NCBI RefSeq assembly: GCF_003058365.1
Contig: NZ_CP028858.1
Span: forward strand, 2,034,836-2,098,835
From: Halococcoides cellulosivorans
Lineage (GTDB): Archaea > Halobacteriota > Halobacteria > Halobacteriales > Haloarculaceae
Reading direction: 5' to 3'
DNA length: 64,000 nucleotides
Shown here: one piece after another, positions 1-9,028 of the stretch
How the letters are laid out: each line of letters opens with the position of its first letter
Position numbering within the stretch: the stretch's first letter is position 1
Translations under genes and position numbers: made by a program
Notes under the pieces: model-generated
The model's database searches: none
Told to the model about the DNA's origin: nothing
What the model saw: only the letters and a program-made list of their open reading frames with translations

Positions 1-23
1 CGGTCGGCCGTACCACAGTCCCG

Positions 24-413
24 TTAGATGACGCGGTTCTGAAGGAAGTCGAGGTGTTTGGCGTTGAAGACGATCTTGACCTCGTCGGTCTCGGGCGTGC
101 CGACACAGGTCAGGCGCACGCCTTTGTCTTCGATCTCCTCGTCGGAGAGGATCTGCTGCATGTCCATGTCGACTTCGCCCTCGACGACGATCGAGGCGCA
201 GTTCGCACACGCCCCGGCGCGACACGAAAAGGGCCAGTCGTAGCCCTGCGCCTCGGCGCTTTCGAGGATGTACTCGCCTTCTGCGACCTCCAGCGAGCCG
301 TGCTCGGACTCGCCAAGGTCGAGGTCCTGAGCCTTCTCGAAGAGGTCGTCGTCTTCGATGTCCCAGCCCTGGTCGTCGATCACTTCGTAGTTGAGGTATT
401 CGACAGTTGGCAT
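24..413 (-). CDS. fer: Halophilic 2Fe-2S ferredoxin
   Basis: Soluble plant-type [2Fe-2S] ferredoxin, the electron carrier of haloarchaeal 2-oxoacid oxidoreductases and other cytoplasmic redox enzymes. The cluster ligands are visible as CRAGACANC followed about 30 residues later by the fourth Cys in LTCVG. The N-terminus carries the very acidic insertion ([16 protein letters not shown]) typical of halophilic ferredoxins. Length is 129 aa, normal for the family. I start at the ATG giving [10 protein letters not shown], the usual family N-terminus, rather than at an upstream TTG. A TATA-like TCTTTTAAC lies about 30 bp upstream (near 441-449), which fits a leaderless or nearly leaderless mRNA. 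Confidence 0.96.
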   Translation of the reverse strand: MPTVEYLNYEVIDDQGWDIEDDDLFEKAQDLDLGESEHGSLEVAEGEYILESAEAQGYDWPFSCRAGACANCASIVVEGEVDMDMQQILSDEEIEDKGVRLTCVGTPETDEVKIVFNAKHLDFLQNRVI

Positions 414-589
414 CGACCGGCAGTTCAAGCGCCGAGGTGTTAAAAGATACCCTTCTGAATGCGGTGGAATGTCACACCAAGATCAGTCGAATCGACCAAT
501 TCGAGCAGGACATCACTGCGACCGACGCCCACCGGCAAGTCGTTCGACGCCAGCGGGCGACCGAACCAGAAACGGGTCGGCCCCCACGA

Positions 590-763
590 TCAGTCCATCA
601 ATACATCCAAAGCCGTCATAATGGCCCCAAATGCGACACCGGCCCCGACCGCCTCTGGGATCGAGATTGGACCACTGACGATTGGCATGACCAGCCACAT
701 GAAACACCCGAACAAGATACCGCTGATGATACTACCGATCAGATCGCCGATCGATGTTTCCAT
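590..763 (-). CDS. Small two-helix membrane protein
   Basis: A 57-residue ORF beginning METSIGDLIGSIISGILFG and ending ALDVLMD. Two hydrophobic segments (about residues 8-29 and 36-52) are joined by a short loop containing SGPISIPEAVG. The glycine spacing and lack of basic tails fit a small integral membrane protein. I do not recognise a named family. Support comes from codon use and from an AT-rich TATA-like GTTATTTTC about 28 bp before the ATG (around 788-797). It lies between ferredoxin and SRP54 on the same strand, with its own promoter. Confidence 0.6.
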   Translation of the reverse strand: METSIGDLIGSIISGILFGCFMWLVMPIVSGPISIPEAVGAGVAFGAIMTALDVLMD

Positions 764-832
764 AGCTTCAGGTTCGAATCGGCACTGAAAATAACAACGG
801 ATGGACGATGGTAAAGCGGGTCGGAAAGTGGC

Positions 833-2221
833 TCAGAACGGCCCCATCCCGCCCATACCACCCATCCCGCCACCCTCGCCCAGTTGGTCCATCATCCGCC
901 CGAGGTCGCCGTCGCCCATCCCCTGGAACTGATCGAGCGTGCGGTCCATCATCTGGTGTTGCTGGAGGAGTTCCCGCACGGTCTCGGGGTCGGTCCCCGA
1001 CCCGCGCGCGATGCGCTCGACGCGCTCGGCCCCCACCGACTGGGGGTGTTCGAGTTCGTCCTCGGTCATCGAGTCCATGATGACCTCGAACGACCGCATG
1101 CGATCCTCGGTGACGTCCATCGCGTCGTCGGGCAACTGGTCCATGATCCCGCCGCCCAGGCCGGGAATCATGTCCATCACCTGGTCGAGCGGGCCCATCT
1201 GGTTCATCGCCTCCATCTGCTTGCGCATGTCCTTCAGCGTAAACTCGCCCTCCATCAGGTCCTCGGGGTCCCACTCCTCGTCGTCCTCGCCCGTCTCGAC
1301 CATCGCGCGCTCGACGCGTTCGGCCAGCTGTTCGAGGTCGCCCATCCCGAGGAGTCGCGAGACGAACCCCGAGGGCTCGAAGCGCTCGACGTCTTTGACG
1401 CCCTCACCGGTCCCGAGGAAGGCGATCTCCGCGTCGGTCTGGTCGACCGCCGCGAGCGCGCCGCCACCCTTGGCCGTCCCGTCGAGTTTCGTGATCGTCA
1501 CGCCGTCGACGCCGTCAGCGACCGCGCGATCGAACTCCTCGGCCTGATCGCTCGCGGCCTGGCCGATCGCCGCGTCCAGCACGAGGATCGTGTCGTCGGG
1601 GTCGACGGCCCGATCGATCGCTTCGAGTTCCTCGATCAGGTCGTCTTCGAGGGCGTGCCGCCCGGCGGTGTCGACGATCTGGACTTCCGCATCGGCCGTC
1701 GCTTCGAGTCCGTCGCGGGCGATCTGGACGGGATCGTCGCCGTCGGGATCGCCGTAGAAATCGACCTCCGCGCGCTCGGCCATCTGCTCGGCCTGGTCGT
1801 ACGCGCCGGGCCGGAACGTGTCGGTCTGGATGACCGCCGGGCGGAGGCCTTTCGTCGAGAACCACCACGCCATCTTCGCCGCCGTGGTCGTCTTCCCCGA
1901 CCCCTGCAGGCCCGCGAGGACGATCGTTCGTTCTTCGAGGGGCAACTCCATCGAATCGCCCACGAGATCGACGAGTTCCTCGTAGACGATCCGCAGGACG
2001 TGATCGCGAGCGGACGTCCCCGCCGGGGGCTCTTCGTCGAGTGAACGCGATCGGATCGCCTCCGAGAGGTCCTGGACCAGGCCCACGTCGACGTCGGCCT
2101 GGAGCAGCGACCGTTGGATCTCGGTGACGACCTCGTCGACGTCCTCTTCGTCGATGCGTGACTTTCCCCGCAGGGAATCGAGCGTCCCCCGGAGCGATTC
2201 ACCGAGATCGTCGAGTACCAT
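833..2221 (-). CDS. srp54: Signal recognition particle GTPase SRP54
   Basis: Protein core of the signal recognition particle. It binds 7S RNA and signal sequences and targets ribosomes to the membrane with FtsY. The N domain is residues 1-90. The G domain has the P-loop [13 protein letters not shown], then DTFRPGA, DTAGR and TKLDG. The C-terminal M domain is methionine-rich ([20 protein letters not shown]) and ends in a Met/Gly tail ([13 protein letters not shown]). At 462 aa it is full length. The partner 7S RNA gene is in this same window at about 13.3 kb. The start is an ATG giving [10 protein letters not shown], the usual archaeal beginning. Confidence 0.97.
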   Translation of the reverse strand: MVLDDLGESLRGTLDSLRGKSRIDEEDVDEVVTEIQRSLLQADVDVGLVQDLSEAIRSRSLDEEPPAGTSARDHVLRIVYEELVDLVGDSMELPLEERTIVLAGLQGSGKTTTAAKMAWWFSTKGLRPAVIQTDTFRPGAYDQAEQMAERAEVDFYGDPDGDDPVQIARDGLEATADAEVQIVDTAGRHALEDDLIEELEAIDRAVDPDDTILVLDAAIGQAASDQAEEFDRAVADGVDGVTITKLDGTAKGGGALAAVDQTDAEIAFLGTGEGVKDVERFEPSGFVSRLLGMGDLEQLAERVERAMVETGEDDEEWDPEDLMEGEFTLKDMRKQMEAMNQMGPLDQVMDMIPGLGGGIMDQLPDDAMDVTEDRMRSFEVIMDSMTEDELEHPQSVGAERVERIARGSGTDPETVRELLQQHQMMDRTLDQFQGMGDGDLGRMMDQLGEGGGMGGMGGMGPF

Positions 2222-2280
2222 TTGGCGTGGCTACGCGAGGCGGTCGGTCAACCCTTTCGGTCGGGTTCGGCCCGACGGCG

Positions 2281-2421
2281 TCAGTCGTCCGACCGCCGAC
2301 CGAAGAGGTAGCCGACGACGAACGCCGGCCCGCCGACGAATCCGATCAGGAAGACGAGCAAAATGAGGAGTAGTTCCGGTCCACCAGGCATGCCACCCGT
2401 ACCGGGAATTCCCAGGATCAT
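2281..2421 (-). CDS. Small single-helix membrane protein
   Basis: A 46-residue protein starting MILGIPGTGGMPGGPELL. It has one long hydrophobic helix (about residues 18-40) and a short charged end, GRRSDD. The start ATG is preceded about 28 bp upstream by an AT-rich box (AATTAATTTTT, near 2444-2455), consistent with a leaderless transcript. It is a paralogue of the next small gene upstream (2514-2669): both begin MI(L/V)GIPG(T/L)G and share PEL, a hydrophobic stretch with FVG, and RR near the end. No function can be assigned. The pattern PELLLILLVFLIGFVG suggests a small membrane-inserted factor. Confidence 0.65.
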   Translation of the reverse strand: MILGIPGTGGMPGGPELLLILLVFLIGFVGGPAFVVGYLFGRRSDD

Positions 2422-2513
2422 ACACGAAGGTCTTTGAGAGGAAAAATTAATTGTTTCGAAACGGGATCGGGACGGACGATCGCTCTGCCAGGTCGAATCC
2501 CGAAACGGGTGGG

Positions 2514-2669
2514 TCAGTTCCCGCTGTCGTCCTCGGAGCCACGCCGGCGCAGCACGAGGACGACGATCGCCACCGGAAGGCCCACGAACAGGACCAGCGT
2601 GATGAGCAGTAAGGCGATCAGTTCGGGCAGCGCAGCCATCGGTCCCAGGCCCGGAATCCCAACGATCAT
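2514..2669 (-). CDS. Small single-helix membrane protein (paralogue)
   Basis: A 51-residue protein starting MIVGIPGLGPMAALPEL, followed by a hydrophobic helix (about residues 18-40) and a basic-then-acidic tail, RRRGSEDDSGN. It closely resembles the neighbouring 46-residue protein in length, start, Pro-Glu-Leu before the helix, FVG inside it and Arg residues after it. Its own TATA-like TATTATTTT lies about 28 bp upstream (near 2692-2702). Tandem duplication followed by separate promoters is the simplest reading. Function unknown. Confidence 0.65.
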   Translation of the reverse strand: MIVGIPGLGPMAALPELIALLLITLVLFVGLPVAIVVLVLRRRGSEDDSGN

Positions 2670-2799
2670 GCGCAGACGTATTCAGAAGGAGAAAATAATA
2701 CTTGCGAACGAGGGGAGGATCCAGGTCGTCGACGACGGCCAAGACGATACAAGACGAACCGTCGCTGGCTGCAGACTCCGCCACCGGACCGGTAGGACG

Positions 2800-2807
2800 C
2801 ATATAAC
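2800..2807 (+). promoter_or_regulatory. TATA box of the DUF302 gene
   Basis: CATATAAC stands about 30 bp before the ATG of the DUF302 gene, in otherwise GC-rich sequence. That spacing is the haloarchaeal pattern for a transcript that starts at or within a few bases of the start codon. Confidence 0.6.
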
Positions 2808-2834
2808 GAGGGGCCTGGCACCACGACGATCGGT

Positions 2835-3245
2835 ATGGAGTACACTATCCAGACCACCGTCGACGGTGCGTTCGACGACGTGACCGACGCGACGATCGCC
2901 GCGCTCGAAGCCGAGGGGTTCGGCGTCCTCTGTGACATCGACGTCCAGGCGGTCTTCGCAGAGAAACTCGACGCGGAGTTCGATCAGTACCGGATTCTCG
3001 GGGCCTGCAACCCCGACCTCGCGTACGACGGCCTCGACGCAGAGATCGAACTCGGGACGCTGTTGCCCTGTAACGTCGTCGTCTACGAGACGGAGACCGG
3101 CGAGATCGGCGTGAGCCTCATGGATCCGCGCATCGTGCTCGGGTTGGCCGACGACGACCGCATCGATGCGGTCGCCCGGGAGGCCACCGACCGACTCGAA
3201 CGCGTCGTCAAGACCATCGCCGCCGACCACGCCTCGGCGGCCTGA
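2835..3245 (+). CDS. DUF302 family protein
   Basis: A 136-residue cytoplasmic protein of the DUF302 family. Recognisable parts are the opening YTIQTTVDGAFDDVTDATIAAL, GFGVLCDIDV, ILGACNPDLA and LLPCNVVVYE, and the C-terminal VSLMDPRIVLGLADD. The conserved GACNP and LLPCNV cysteines are present. The family's biochemical role is not established, although members often sit beside metal or sulfur genes. Here the gene is followed, on the opposite strand, by a copper-transporting ATPase, so a link with metal handling is possible but is only inference from position. Confidence 0.88.
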   Translation: MEYTIQTTVDGAFDDVTDATIAALEAEGFGVLCDIDVQAVFAEKLDAEFDQYRILGACNPDLAYDGLDAEIELGTLLPCNVVVYETETGEIGVSLMDPRIVLGLADDDRIDAVAREATDRLERVVKTIAADHASAA

Positions 3246-3285
3246 GGCGGTTTCCGGCCGAGAGCGGAGCAGTGGGTGGACGCCG

Positions 3286-5862
3286 CTATCGGAACCGGCC
3301 GAAGATGCGGTAGTCCCGATCGGGCACATACCGGCGGAAGAGGAGGCTGTTCGTGAGCACCGACACGCTCGAAAACGCCATCGCCGCCGCCGCGAGCACG
3401 GGCTGAAGCAGGCCCAGGGAGGCCAACGGGATCATCGCGGTGTTGTAGCCCAGCGCCCAGACGAGATTCTGTTTGATCTTCTGGAGGGTCGCATCGGAGA
3501 TCCGGATCGCCTTCACGACGTCCTGGGGGTCCGATCGCATCAGCGTCACGTCCGCCGCTTCGATGGCGACGTCGGTGCCCGATCCGATCGCCGTCCCGAC
3601 GTGGGCGACCGCGAGCGCGGGCGCGTCGTTGACGCCGTCACCGACCATCATCGCTTTGCGACCGTCGCTTTGAATCGCCTCCACGGCGTCGGATTTGTCC
3701 TCGGGGAGGACCTCCGCGCGGACGTTCTCGGGGTCGATCCCGACCGACTCGGCGACGGCACGCGCGGTGCGCTCGTTGTCGCCGGTAATCATCATCACGT
3801 CGACGCCCCGCTCGCGAAGCGCCGCGACGGCCTCGGTCGCGCCCTCTTTCACCGTGTCGGCGTCGGCGACGACGCCCGCCAACTGGCCGTCGACCGCGAC
3901 CAACATTGCGGTCTTGCCCTCGCGTTCGAGTCGTTCCATGGTCTCGGCGGCGGGCGCGGGATCGATGCCTGCGTCGTCGAGCAGTTTGCGGTTCCCGACC
4001 AGAACGTCACGACCGTCGACCACCGCGCGGATCCCGTGGCCGGGGACGTTCTCGAAGCTCTCGGGGTCAGGAACGTCCAGGCCGCGGTCCTCGGCCCCCG
4101 CGACGATGGCGCGTGCGAGCGGGTGTTCGCTCCCGCTCTCGGCGCTGGCCGCCAGCCGGAGGATCGCGTCCTCGTCGAGGGCCTCTGCCGTCGCCGCCCC
4201 AGTGCCGCCGTCCGCGCGCGCGTCGAGGGCGATCACGTCCGTCAACTCCATTTCGCCTTCGGTGAGCGTGCCCGTCTTGTCGAACACGACGGTGTCGACG
4301 TCTTTGGCGCGTTCGAGGATATCCCCGCCTTTGAACAGGACGCCGTTCTGGGCCCCGATGGTCGTCCCGACCATCGTCGCCGCGGGCGTCGCCAGCCCGA
4401 GCGCGCAGGGGCAGGCGATCAGCACCGACGACGCGAACACGATGATCGCGAACTCGAACGCCGAGACCGTCCCGCCGGCGATCGCCGGCCCGCCGGCGAC
4501 CAGATCGAAGAGTGGGACCCACCCGACGAGGCCGGCGAGCAGTTCGGGAGCGACGAACCAGACGGTCGCCCAGAAGATGGCGTTCACGATGACCGCCGGG
4601 ACGAAGTACGCAGAGATCCGGTCGGCGACGTTCTGGATCTCCGGCTGACGGGACTGAGCCTCTTTGACGGTCTGGACGATCTGCTGGAGCGCAGTGTCTT
4701 TCCCGACCTTCGTCGCCTCGACGACCAGCAGACCGTTCTCGTTGATCGTCGAGCCGACGACCTCGTCACCCTCGCTCTTCTCGACGGGGACCGATTCCCC
4801 GGTCACCATCGACTCGTCGACCGCCGACTGGCCCTCGACCACGACGCCGTCGGTCGGGATCTGCTCGCCCGGCCGGACTTTCATGCGATCGCCGACTGCG
4901 ACTTCTTCGAGGGGCACCTCTCGTTCGGTGCCGTCCTCGTCGACGAGGGTGGCGGTCTCGGCTTCCATCGCGAGCAGTTCCCGGAGCGCCTCGCCGGCCT
5001 GGCCTTTCGAGCGCGCTTCGAGGTAGTTCCCGAGCGTGATGAAGACCAGAATCAACGCCGCGGTGTCGAAGTACAGCCCCTCGCTGGCGATCAGGGTCGC
5101 GAGGACGGCCAGCGAGTAGAGGTACGCCGTCGAGGATCCCAGCGCGATCAGGACGTCCATGTTCGCGCGGCGGTTGTTCACGAGGGCGTTGTAGGAGTTC
5201 CTGTAAAACGGCCAGCCGAGGACCGCCTGCACGGGCGTCGCGAGCAGGAACTCGACCCACCCGAACCTGATCCCGAGGACCGTCTCGGGGACGATCGCGC
5301 CGCCGAGCAGGAGTTTGTCGGCCATGAACAGGAGCATGGGCGCCGAGAGGACGGCCCCGAACAGCGTCAGGCGAAGCTGTTTTCGGATCTCCCCCTCGCG
5401 GGCGGCGTCGCGTGCGTCCGTCCCGTCGTCGCCGTCGTCGTCCTTCCGGACCGGCGAATACCCCGCCGACTCGACGGCGTCGTACAGGTCGTCGAGCGAG
5501 GTCTCGGCGGGATTGTATCGGACCTGGGCCTCGTCGGTCGCGTAGTTCACGTCCGCGTCGATCACGCCCGGTGTGTCCGCGAACGCCTCACCGATCGTCG
5601 CCGCGCAGTTCGCACACGACATATCGGCGATCGCGATCGTCACCGTCTCCGCGACCGCGCTATACCCCGCCCGGTCGACCGCGTCGTAGATTGCAGAGAG
5701 TGAGACCCGCTCTGGATCGAAGGTGACCGACCCCTCGTCGGTCGCGTAGTTCGCGTCGGCGCTCTCGACGCCGTCGAGATCGGCGAGCGTGTCCTCGATG
5801 GTCCCCGAACAGTTCGCACAGGACATCCCCTGGAGTTCGAGTCGAGACGTTCGCGTACTCAT
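3286..5862 (-). CDS. copA: Copper-translocating P1B-type ATPase
   Basis: An 858-residue heavy-metal P-type ATPase that exports Cu(I), or possibly Ag(I), across the cytoplasmic membrane. It opens with two heavy-metal-associated domains, each with a CxxC (GMSCANCSG at about 13-21 and MSCANC at about 80). These are followed by eight predicted membrane helices, TGESVPV (actuator), the transport motif CPCALG, the phosphorylation site DKTGTLT, the HP motif (SEHPLA) and the hinge [13 protein letters not shown]. The CPC motif and the paired N-terminal CxxC domains point to monovalent copper. It stands alone, convergent with the DUF302 gene, and no CopY/CopR-like regulator is adjacent. Confidence 0.95.
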   Translation of the reverse strand: MSTRTSRLELQGMSCANCSGTIEDTLADLDGVESADANYATDEGSVTFDPERVSLSAIYDAVDRAGYSAVAETVTIAIADMSCANCAATIGEAFADTPGVIDADVNYATDEAQVRYNPAETSLDDLYDAVESAGYSPVRKDDDGDDGTDARDAAREGEIRKQLRLTLFGAVLSAPMLLFMADKLLLGGAIVPETVLGIRFGWVEFLLATPVQAVLGWPFYRNSYNALVNNRRANMDVLIALGSSTAYLYSLAVLATLIASEGLYFDTAALILVFITLGNYLEARSKGQAGEALRELLAMEAETATLVDEDGTEREVPLEEVAVGDRMKVRPGEQIPTDGVVVEGQSAVDESMVTGESVPVEKSEGDEVVGSTINENGLLVVEATKVGKDTALQQIVQTVKEAQSRQPEIQNVADRISAYFVPAVIVNAIFWATVWFVAPELLAGLVGWVPLFDLVAGGPAIAGGTVSAFEFAIIVFASSVLIACPCALGLATPAATMVGTTIGAQNGVLFKGGDILERAKDVDTVVFDKTGTLTEGEMELTDVIALDARADGGTGAATAEALDEDAILRLAASAESGSEHPLARAIVAGAEDRGLDVPDPESFENVPGHGIRAVVDGRDVLVGNRKLLDDAGIDPAPAAETMERLEREGKTAMLVAVDGQLAGVVADADTVKEGATEAVAALRERGVDVMMITGDNERTARAVAESVGIDPENVRAEVLPEDKSDAVEAIQSDGRKAMMVGDGVNDAPALAVAHVGTAIGSGTDVAIEAADVTLMRSDPQDVVKAIRISDATLQKIKQNLVWALGYNTAMIPLASLGLLQPVLAAAAMAFSSVSVLTNSLLFRRYVPDRDYRIFGRFR

Positions 5863-6039
5863 GGGTGACTCGTCCTATGGGCTCCCCACTTAGGCACGTT
5901 GTTGCTTCGTCAATCGGGGTTCGACCCCCGCTAATTTTTGGAGTCGAAAGTCGATCGCGATCGAATCCTGGCCGTCGCAGTCGGGTGCTCGCCAGCGAGG
6001 ACCGCCATCGTTACCACTCGGCCGGTGAAACACGCGCTC

Positions 6040-6762
6040 ATGGGAACGAACGTTCGTCACGGCACGATCGAGGGGGCGGCGACCGTCGACCGCTCGATCG
6101 GGCGCATCGTCGGCATCGCCAGCGCACTCGTCGTGTTCAACATTTTGTTGATGTGGCTGGTGAGTTTCACGCCGATCGCACCGCTCGTGACCCCGCTGTT
6201 GTTCGCGAACTACTTCGTGACGATCGGATTTTTCGTCGTCACCGTCGGGGGCGGGTTCTGGATCGCGAACCTCGGCCTGGAACGCGGGAGTGGGATCCTC
6301 ACGGGCGCGGGCGTCACGCTGACCCAGGCGGGTTACGGCCTGTTCGGGGCGGCGATCCTCGCGATCGCCGGGAGCCAGCTAGGCCTTTCGGCGTCGATGC
6401 GCCTGGCCGGGATCGGCATCGCGGCGTTGATCACCGCCGCGATCACCGCCGTCGTGACGGTGATCGTCTTCTCGACCGATCACTCCTTCGAACGGTGGCA
6501 AACCTACGCCTTCGGCGGATTCATCGGTGGGATGGCGCTGGGCGCGGTCGGCTACTTCGTCAACCCCATGCTGATCGCGCTCGCGGGCGTGATCTTCTTT
6601 CTGGCCTTTGTCTGTGATCTGACCTACGAGATCTGGGCCGTCCGGGAAGATTATCACGCCAGCGACCTCCGATCGGCGATCGGCATCTACGTCGCGGTCA
6701 TGGGCGTGTTCATCCACGTCCTCCAGTGGGTGCTGCGCATCCTCGCGCTGCTCGACAACTGA
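6040..6762 (+). CDS. Bax inhibitor-1/YccA-like membrane protein
   Basis: A 240-residue polytopic protein with about seven predicted helices. The C-terminal segment (CDLTYEIWAVREDYH, then SAIGIYVAVMGVFIHVLQWVL) resembles the Bax inhibitor-1 pattern, where a conserved acidic helix is followed by a final helix starting AIxLY. Bacterial relatives behave as calcium-leak channels, but nothing here shows transport. I start at the ATG giving MGTNVRHGTIEG because the upstream in-frame TTG would add a basic, non-conserved extension. Confidence 0.7.
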   Translation: MGTNVRHGTIEGAATVDRSIGRIVGIASALVVFNILLMWLVSFTPIAPLVTPLLFANYFVTIGFFVVTVGGGFWIANLGLERGSGILTGAGVTLTQAGYGLFGAAILAIAGSQLGLSASMRLAGIGIAALITAAITAVVTVIVFSTDHSFERWQTYAFGGFIGGMALGAVGYFVNPMLIALAGVIFFLAFVCDLTYEIWAVREDYHASDLRSAIGIYVAVMGVFIHVLQWVLRILALLDN

Positions 6763-6829
6763 ACAGGCGGTCGTCACACCGATCGATCAACGCCTAAGTA
6801 CGTCGATCCCTGAGTACGGGCACTGACCG

Positions 6830-7516
6830 ATGCAGATCTTCAAGACGACACGGGATCGCAATCTCGCGATCGCGGGGCTGGTGGCGTTCGCGCTGTTCAT
6901 CGGGAGCATCTACCTGACGATACGGTTGAAATTCCCGTTTTTGCTCAGTGAGGAGGCCCTCAAAGAGATTTTCAGGGGGTTCCCGCCCGGGCTGGGCATG
7001 CTCGTCTTCACCGTCTCGCACATCATCCAAGTCGTGTTGATGGCGATCCCGGGGTACGCCATCGCCGCCGTCGGGGGCGCGCTGTTCGGCCCGGTCGTCG
7101 GCCTCGGCCTCACGATGATCGGCGTCACCGTCGGGAGTACGATCGCCTTCCTGATCGCCCGTCGGTGGGGCCGACCGATCGTCGAGCGGATGATCGAAGA
7201 AGACGCCCTCGAACGGTTCGACGAGTTCGCCCAGAGCGCTGGCACGCCCGGCCTGTTCCTGTTCGTGTTCATCCCCGTGCTCCCGGAGGACGTGATCAGT
7301 TTCGTCGCGGGGATGGCCGAGTTCAAACTCTCGACGTTCGTCGCGGTGATGTTCTTCGGTCGCCTGCCCGCGGCGGCAGTCGCCGTCTTCGCGGGGTCGA
7401 GTTTCGCCAGCGGGGAACTGCTCGAAGCGGGCCTCTGGGCGATGGTGTTGATCGTCTTCTCGGGGTACACCTACTACTACCGCGACGAACTCCTGGAGTA
7501 CGCGAGTCGGCTGTGA
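6830..7516 (+). CDS. TVP38/TMEM64 (DedA-like) membrane protein
   Basis: A 228-residue membrane protein of the SNARE-associated/VTT family. Key signs are the re-entrant-type segment MAIPGYAIAAVGGALFGP, the GSTIAFLIARRWGRP stretch after it, and FVFIPVLPEDVISFVAGM followed by GRLPAAAVAVFAGS. VTT proteins are lipid scramblases or flippases, or undecaprenyl-phosphate carriers, in other organisms. The exact substrate here is unknown. It is preceded by the BI-1-like gene on the same strand and followed closely by the AbrB-type protein. Confidence 0.87.
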   Translation: MQIFKTTRDRNLAIAGLVAFALFIGSIYLTIRLKFPFLLSEEALKEIFRGFPPGLGMLVFTVSHIIQVVLMAIPGYAIAAVGGALFGPVVGLGLTMIGVTVGSTIAFLIARRWGRPIVERMIEEDALERFDEFAQSAGTPGLFLFVFIPVLPEDVISFVAGMAEFKLSTFVAVMFFGRLPAAAVAVFAGSSFASGELLEAGLWAMVLIVFSGYTYYYRDELLEYASRL

Positions 7517-7568
7517 GCGATCGGTGTGGGGAAGGATTTTGCCCGTTCCCACCACAACGAAAACCACG

Positions 7569-7841
7569 ATGAGTCCCGACGACCGGCGAATCGATTCCAC
7601 GGGGCGACTCACGATCCCGAAAGCGATGCGGGATCGTCTCGGGATCGACACCGGCGATCGCGTCACTATCGAAATCGACGACGCGTTCGTCATCCGGCCC
7701 CAGACCGACCGCGAGGAGTTCGTCACCACGATGGAGGGGTGTATCACGGCCGAGACCCGCCGCGAGTCCGCTCGACCGATCTCGCCGGCGGAGTTGAGAG
7801 CAGACTGGACCTCTGACCGTCCCGACGAACGATCGCTGTGA
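7569..7841 (+). CDS. AbrB/SpoVT-type DNA-binding protein
   Basis: A 90-residue protein whose N-terminal half is a swapped-hairpin AbrB domain: STGRLTIPKAMRDRLGI followed by DTGDRVTIEIDD. The C-terminal half is acidic and polar and lacks a recognised fold. Such proteins act as transcription regulators or as antitoxins. No toxin gene follows here; the next gene is a cation exchanger, so a stand-alone regulator is more likely. The start is the ATG giving MSPDDRRIDS. The longer upstream start would place a basic, repeat-like leader in front of the domain. Confidence 0.8.
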   Translation: MSPDDRRIDSTGRLTIPKAMRDRLGIDTGDRVTIEIDDAFVIRPQTDREEFVTTMEGCITAETRRESARPISPAELRADWTSDRPDERSL

Positions 7842-7972
7842 GTGGCTCGTCGTCGATCCCGCCGACCGCGTAGCCCCAGACACAACGGATCCACGCGTTC
7901 GGGTGCGACGGGCGGCCACGGCGTTCACACCGCCCCCAGCTATTTGGAGCCTGACCCTCCAAGGGGAGTCCG

Positions 7973-8980
7973 ATGGTCGGACTGCCCGCCGCTCTCGGTC
8001 TCCTCGCGGTCACCCCCGCGATCATCTGGATCGGCAGTACCTTCTTCGAGCAGTCCGCCGGACGCCTGAGCAAACACTACGGCCTGCCGGTCGCCGTCCA
8101 CGGCGCGATCGTGCTCGCGGTCGGATCGAGCGTTCCCGAGATCAGTTCGATCGTCATCAGCACGGTCGTCCACGGCGAGTTCGCGCTCGGCGTCGGCGCG
8201 ATCGTCGGGAGTGCGATCTTCAACCTGCTGGTGATCCCCGCGCTCTCGGGGCTCACCAGCGAGAGCCTCGAAGCCACGCGGGATATCGTCCACAAGGACG
8301 CCCAGTTTTACATCATCAGCGTGCTCGTGCTCTTCGTCGTCTTCGCGCTGGGGGCGACGTACGTCCCGGGCGGGACGAACGAGGCCGCGATCTTGACGCC
8401 CGCACTGGTCGTCCTCCCCTTGCTCACCTACGGCGTCTACGTCTTTTTACACCAGCAAGACGCGAGCGCCCACGTCGCGCCGGACGGGCCGGCGATCGCA
8501 CCGATTCGGGAGTGGGCCACGCTCGCGGGCGCGCTCGTCGTCATCGCCGTCGGCGTCGAGGGCATCGTCCGCGCGGCGCTCTCGCTCGGCGCGCTCTTCG
8601 AGACCCCCACCTTCCTCTGGGGCGTAACCGTCATCGCCGCCGCGACGAGTCTGCCCGACGCGTTCGTCAGCATCCGGGCCGCTCGAAACGACGACAGCGT
8701 CACCAGCCTGACGAACGTCCTCGGGTCGAACACGTTCAACCTGCTCGTCGCCATCCCCGTCGGCGTCCTCCTCGCGGGGACGGCGACGATCGACTTCCGG
8801 GTGGCGGTCCCGACGATGGGGTTTCTGGGGGTCGCGACGCTCGTCTTCGTCGTCTTCACGCGGACGGACCTCGAGTTGACCGACCGCGAGGCGATCGGCT
8901 TCCTCGCGCTGTACGGCCTCTTCCTGGTGTGGATGATCCTCGAGTCGATCGGTGCGATCGAGACGGTCCGCGGGATCTGA
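7973..8980 (+). CDS. Sodium/calcium exchanger family antiporter
   Basis: A 335-residue CaCA-superfamily antiporter with about ten helices in two inverted repeats. The alpha-repeat motifs are visible as GSSVPEISSIVIS with VGSAIFNLLVIPAL in the first half, and ATSLPDAFVSI with GSNTFNLLVAIPV in the second. A hydrophilic loop near the middle (QQDASAHVAPDG) separates the halves. It probably exchanges Na+ or H+ for Ca2+ or another divalent cation at the cytoplasmic membrane. It lies in a run of membrane-transport genes on the plus strand with short gaps. Confidence 0.88.
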   Translation: MVGLPAALGLLAVTPAIIWIGSTFFEQSAGRLSKHYGLPVAVHGAIVLAVGSSVPEISSIVISTVVHGEFALGVGAIVGSAIFNLLVIPALSGLTSESLEATRDIVHKDAQFYIISVLVLFVVFALGATYVPGGTNEAAILTPALVVLPLLTYGVYVFLHQQDASAHVAPDGPAIAPIREWATLAGALVVIAVGVEGIVRAALSLGALFETPTFLWGVTVIAAATSLPDAFVSIRAARNDDSVTSLTNVLGSNTFNLLVAIPVGVLLAGTATIDFRVAVPTMGFLGVATLVFVVFTRTDLELTDREAIGFLALYGLFLVWMILESIGAIETVRGI

Positions 8981-9028
8981 CCGACCCCCACGGTATTTAC
9001 GACCGGCGACGAAACTGACGACCCGGTC

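Noticed and set aside
765-785. GGTTCGAATC near 770, a T-loop look-alike
   Set aside because: No matching stems for a tRNA surround it; it falls in the leader of the small membrane-protein gene.
2281-2802. A 173-residue frame ending in the small membrane protein
   Set aside because: Only the last 46 residues look like protein. The rest is arginine-rich noise, with a good start and TATA-like box inside.
3166-5703. A very long plus-strand open frame opposite copA
   Set aside because: Its product is arginine- and histidine-rich with no domain, as expected of an antisense frame in GC-rich DNA.
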